Shown one piece after another: positions 62,461-64,000 of a stretch of DNA of 64,000 bases; positions within the stretch are counted from its first letter, which is position 1, and each line of letters opens with the position of its first letter. A program made the translations under genes and the position numbers. Source of the DNA: Shimazuella alba (GTDB taxonomy: Bacteria > Bacillota > Bacilli > Thermoactinomycetales > Thermoactinomycetaceae); assembly GCF_009831235.1 (NCBI RefSeq), contig NZ_WUUL01000004.1, positions 186,001 to 250,000 on the forward strand, given 5' to 3'. Under the pieces are notes generated by a model. That model worked only from the letters and a program-made list of their open reading frames with translations, was not told the origin of the DNA and did not search any database.

Positions 62461-63066
62461 ATGGCTGACATCAAGAACGACGTCACGGACGAGATCTTCG
62501 AGCAGGTGCTTGGAATCATCGATTCTCATCAGGATGAGTGGCTGCGGTACCTGACAGACTTCAGTGACTCTTACTACAACTTTGGTGGAACCCCGTATCC
62601 CAAAGTGTTCGAGCAGAAGCGGAAGCTCGTCACCAAGGAGAAGCTGAGGATCATCCTTCCCTACGGCAAGACCTTGCTCGACAACCTCGAGTACATCAGC
62701 AGGGAGGAAGGGAAGCACATCGAGGGCTTCTTCGCTTTCATCGCCAGCATCCACATTTTGTGGGAATTCGAACCGAAGACCTTCGAGGAGAAGTTCCGGG
62801 AGCACTACAACCGGGAATACGCTGGAGAGTATACGGAGTGGAATTTCGGTCATCTGCATTTCGGCCTGCCGAATCTTCGTTATTCGGCACTCCAGGAACG
62901 CCTCGGATGTTTCATCGAAGACGGCATGTACGGCGCTTCGGATGTCACCTTGCTTCTGTGGGCTGAGATGATGGAGATGATCGGGACCCGAGACCTCGGT
63001 CTCCTGCGCCACTGCCTTCCGAGTTTCGACTGGTTCGAGAAGGAGTACGGCCACAAGTACCAGTGA
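62461..63066 (+). CDS. hypothetical protein, strongly foreign codon use
   Basis: A 201-residue acidic soluble protein. Twenty-three of its first 30 codons end in G or C, the sharpest contrast in the window. It is mostly helical, rich in Phe, Tyr, Trp and Glu (EFEPKTFEEKFREHYNREYA, FDWFEKEYGHKYQ), with no signal peptide or recognised motif. ATG 62461 has AAAGG about 9 bases upstream; ATG 62455 is too close. A large antisense frame (62428-63054) is a by-product of the codon bias. A composite hairpin and a terminator follow. Confidence 0.8.
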   Translation: MADIKNDVTDEIFEQVLGIIDSHQDEWLRYLTDFSDSYYNFGGTPYPKVFEQKRKLVTKEKLRIILPYGKTLLDNLEYISREEGKHIEGFFAFIASIHILWEFEPKTFEEKFREHYNREYAGEYTEWNFGHLHFGLPNLRYSALQERLGCFIEDGMYGASDVTLLLWAEMMEMIGTRDLGLLRHCLPSFDWFEKEYGHKYQ

Positions 63067-63071
63067 CGGCG

Positions 63072-63115
63072 TTCGGGTGGATTAGTTGGTTCGTCCTGCT
63101 AATCTGCCTGCCGAA
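63072..63115 (+). repeat. composite hairpin after the foreign gene
   Basis: TTCGG/CCGAA (63072-63076/63111-63115) encloses GATTAG/CTAATC (63080-63085/63099-63104), 6 bases beyond the stop, no T-run. Confidence 0.65.
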
Positions 63116-63144
63116 TAGTAATGAAAGGCAGCATAGAAAAAGGC

Positions 63145-63178
63145 AATAAAGGAGAGCTGAAAAAAGCTCTCCTTTATT
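63145..63178. terminator. 14-bp perfect hairpin
   Basis: AATAAAGGAGAGCT and AGCTCTCCTTTATT with a 6-base loop. The T content lies within the stem on both strands. It may be a bidirectional terminator. Confidence 0.7.
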
Positions 63179-63438
63179 GTAAACCAGTGAGTGTTTCTTG
63201 ACCATTTTTGGAGTTAACCCACGTGTTCCAGTGACTTGGTCAACCGCACTTCCCCTTTCGTCAAAGAACAACAACTCTAGAACTCCTATAAGATTATATT
63301 TGTCTTGAAAAGCTTGTCAAATTACTATTGCCGAATAAGACGATTTGGTTTTGACCTCTGCTCTCTTCGTTTTATAGGTGCAAATACAAATAAGCCAAAC
63401 TGGTGAAGAAGAAGATCACTTCATACCTTTTATCAGAT
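63179..63438. other. region with possible gene debris
   Basis: Minus-strand reading near 63180-63280 contains a ribosome-site-like AGGAG and short coding-like pieces in two frames (for example NTWVNSKNGQETLTGLQ), but no intact gene. The rest is AT-rich and shows nothing. Confidence 0.35.
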
Positions 63439-63476
63439 AGGGGATTGGAAGTTTGATTCCTCTTACTATCCACCAA
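63439..63476 (+). repeat. direct repeat copy C: decayed tRNA-Val 3' end
   Basis: GGGATTGGAAGTTTGATTCC followed by TCTTACTATCCACCAAAT resembles the T-arm, acceptor strand and CCA of tRNA-Val (GGTTCGATTCCTC-TACTGCCCACCA) with several changes. No terminator follows. Confidence 0.6.
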
Positions 63477-63533
63477 ATTAACGAGAGGTATATCAAGTGG
63501 GAGTTGGCGACAGATTTAACAAACTCCTACTTG

Positions 63534-63572
63534 ATGGTGCAACACGGAAACTAGTTCCCCTGTTGCGCCATT
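63534..63572 (+). repeat. hairpin downstream of repeat C
   Basis: GGTGCAACA pairs with TGTTGCGCC (one G-T wobble), then ATTTTATG. Could be a terminator or an element end. Confidence 0.4.
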
Positions 63573-63609
63573 TTATGAGCGCTTCCTACTATAAAATAGT
63601 TTTTCGTAT

Positions 63610-63868
63610 TTATGTTTTATTTTTTTCTACTAAGGTAAGTTTTATCTTTTTACTGATTTGTTCCGATAGTATTTGTCTGCCTACTACGTGTTGATTGGTA
63701 ATATCTCTACCAATTTGAGGCGTAACTTGTCTATAAACAGTTTTTTGTTCATCCTCAACAGTAACTACACAGGCATTGTCGCAATGATCACAGCATTTAG
63801 ATAGCTGCACATCCACTTTTGATTCAAGTCTTCTATAAAATGTTTCGTTTTTTTAGAAGTGAATACAT
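63610..63868 (-). pseudogene. small Cys-motif gene with a homopolymer frameshift
   Basis: The minus-strand frame from 63816 (GTG, no ribosome site) encodes a protein with KCCDHCDNAC near its start, a possible metal-binding cluster. If a run of seven A near 63849-63855 had six, the frame would extend to an ATG at 63868 with AGGAAAG upstream, giving about 85 residues. Either a real one-base change, phase variation at the A-run, or a sequence error. Family unknown. Confidence 0.45.
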
Positions 63869-64000
63869 TTTTGTTTTCTGCTTTCCTACAGTGTTTTCCG
63901 TTACAAACTAGAATATAATATTTGGTTGTTAAACACTTCATTTGTAGTGGTTGAACAAAACTACAAAAAAATTTTTGTAGCTAGTCTTTTATTATTTATT

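Noticed and set aside
62428-63054. 208-codon minus-strand frame opposite the foreign gene at 62461
   Set aside because: It is a mirror of GC-rich codons on the plus strand. The plus frame has the ribosome site, and its 3' hairpin lies at the right end.

Overview
The window is a chromosomal segment of a low-GC, endospore-forming, naturally competent Firmicute of the order Bacillales. The evidence is the Bacillus-type order era-yqzL-recO-glyQ-glyS-ccpN-ppsR-(ppdK)-dnaG-sigA, followed by trmK and the Nif3 gene. It is supported by a complete comG operon followed by yqzE, a GerA-type germinant receptor operon, a YhcN/YlaJ-type lipoprotein, cytochrome bd genes and a glycyl T-box leader. Host genes are AT-rich with A/T-ending codons. 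One feature is unusual for the order: the RNase P RNA has type A (ancestral) rather than type B (Bacillus) architecture. The family cannot be settled from sequence alone; a Thermoactinomycetaceae-like lineage is a guess.

Layout. 0.2-13.3 kb: housekeeping block (GTPase, recombination, GlyRS, a CcpN-PpsR-PPDK carbon switch operon, primase, sigma A). 13.4-17 kb: acyl-CoA dehydrogenase behind a cre-like site, an acetyltransferase and a secreted M1 peptidase. 17.1-19 kb: debris (a frameshifted foreign gene, a small peptide gene, decayed ORFs). 19.2-23.1 kb: trmK, Nif3, two foreign-looking genes and rnpB. 23.4-34.2 kb: M42 peptidase, DedA, FtsW-type flippase/polymerase, metallopeptidase, GpsB/DivIVA-like protein, methyltransferase, msrA, cysteine desulfurase-thiI pair and TerC. 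34.2-37.5 kb: a variable zone with tRNA-Gln, a tRNA-Gln relic and four foreign-looking genes, one a TerF-like VWA protein. 37.6-39 kb: an HTH-TPR (RRNPP-like) regulator with tiny ORFs at its 3' end. 39.2-44.4 kb: comGA-GG, aroK, yqzE. 44.7-55.4 kb: ispG, cydAB, VanW, 3D-domain protein, PHP, PgpA. 55.7-56.4 kb: four-tRNA operon ending in tRNA-Val. 56.4-63.5 kb: an island zone after tRNA-Val.

Two themes stand out. First, nine genes with GC-rich codons unlike their neighbours lie singly between host operons; seven are intact and two carry several frameshifts. Each has its own Shine-Dalgarno sequence, and most have a long hairpin without a U-tract just beyond the stop codon. They look like independently captured single-gene cassettes, possibly phage-derived. 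Second, tRNA 3' ends are duplicated. A 60-bp stretch made of the tRNA-Val 3' end plus the tRNA operon terminator recurs directly after gerKB, and a weaker third copy lies 1.3 kb further on. A relic of the tRNA-Gln 3' portion lies about 1 kb from the intact tRNA-Gln. These are the marks of integration islands, one of which carries the germination receptor operon. No integrase gene is visible in the window.
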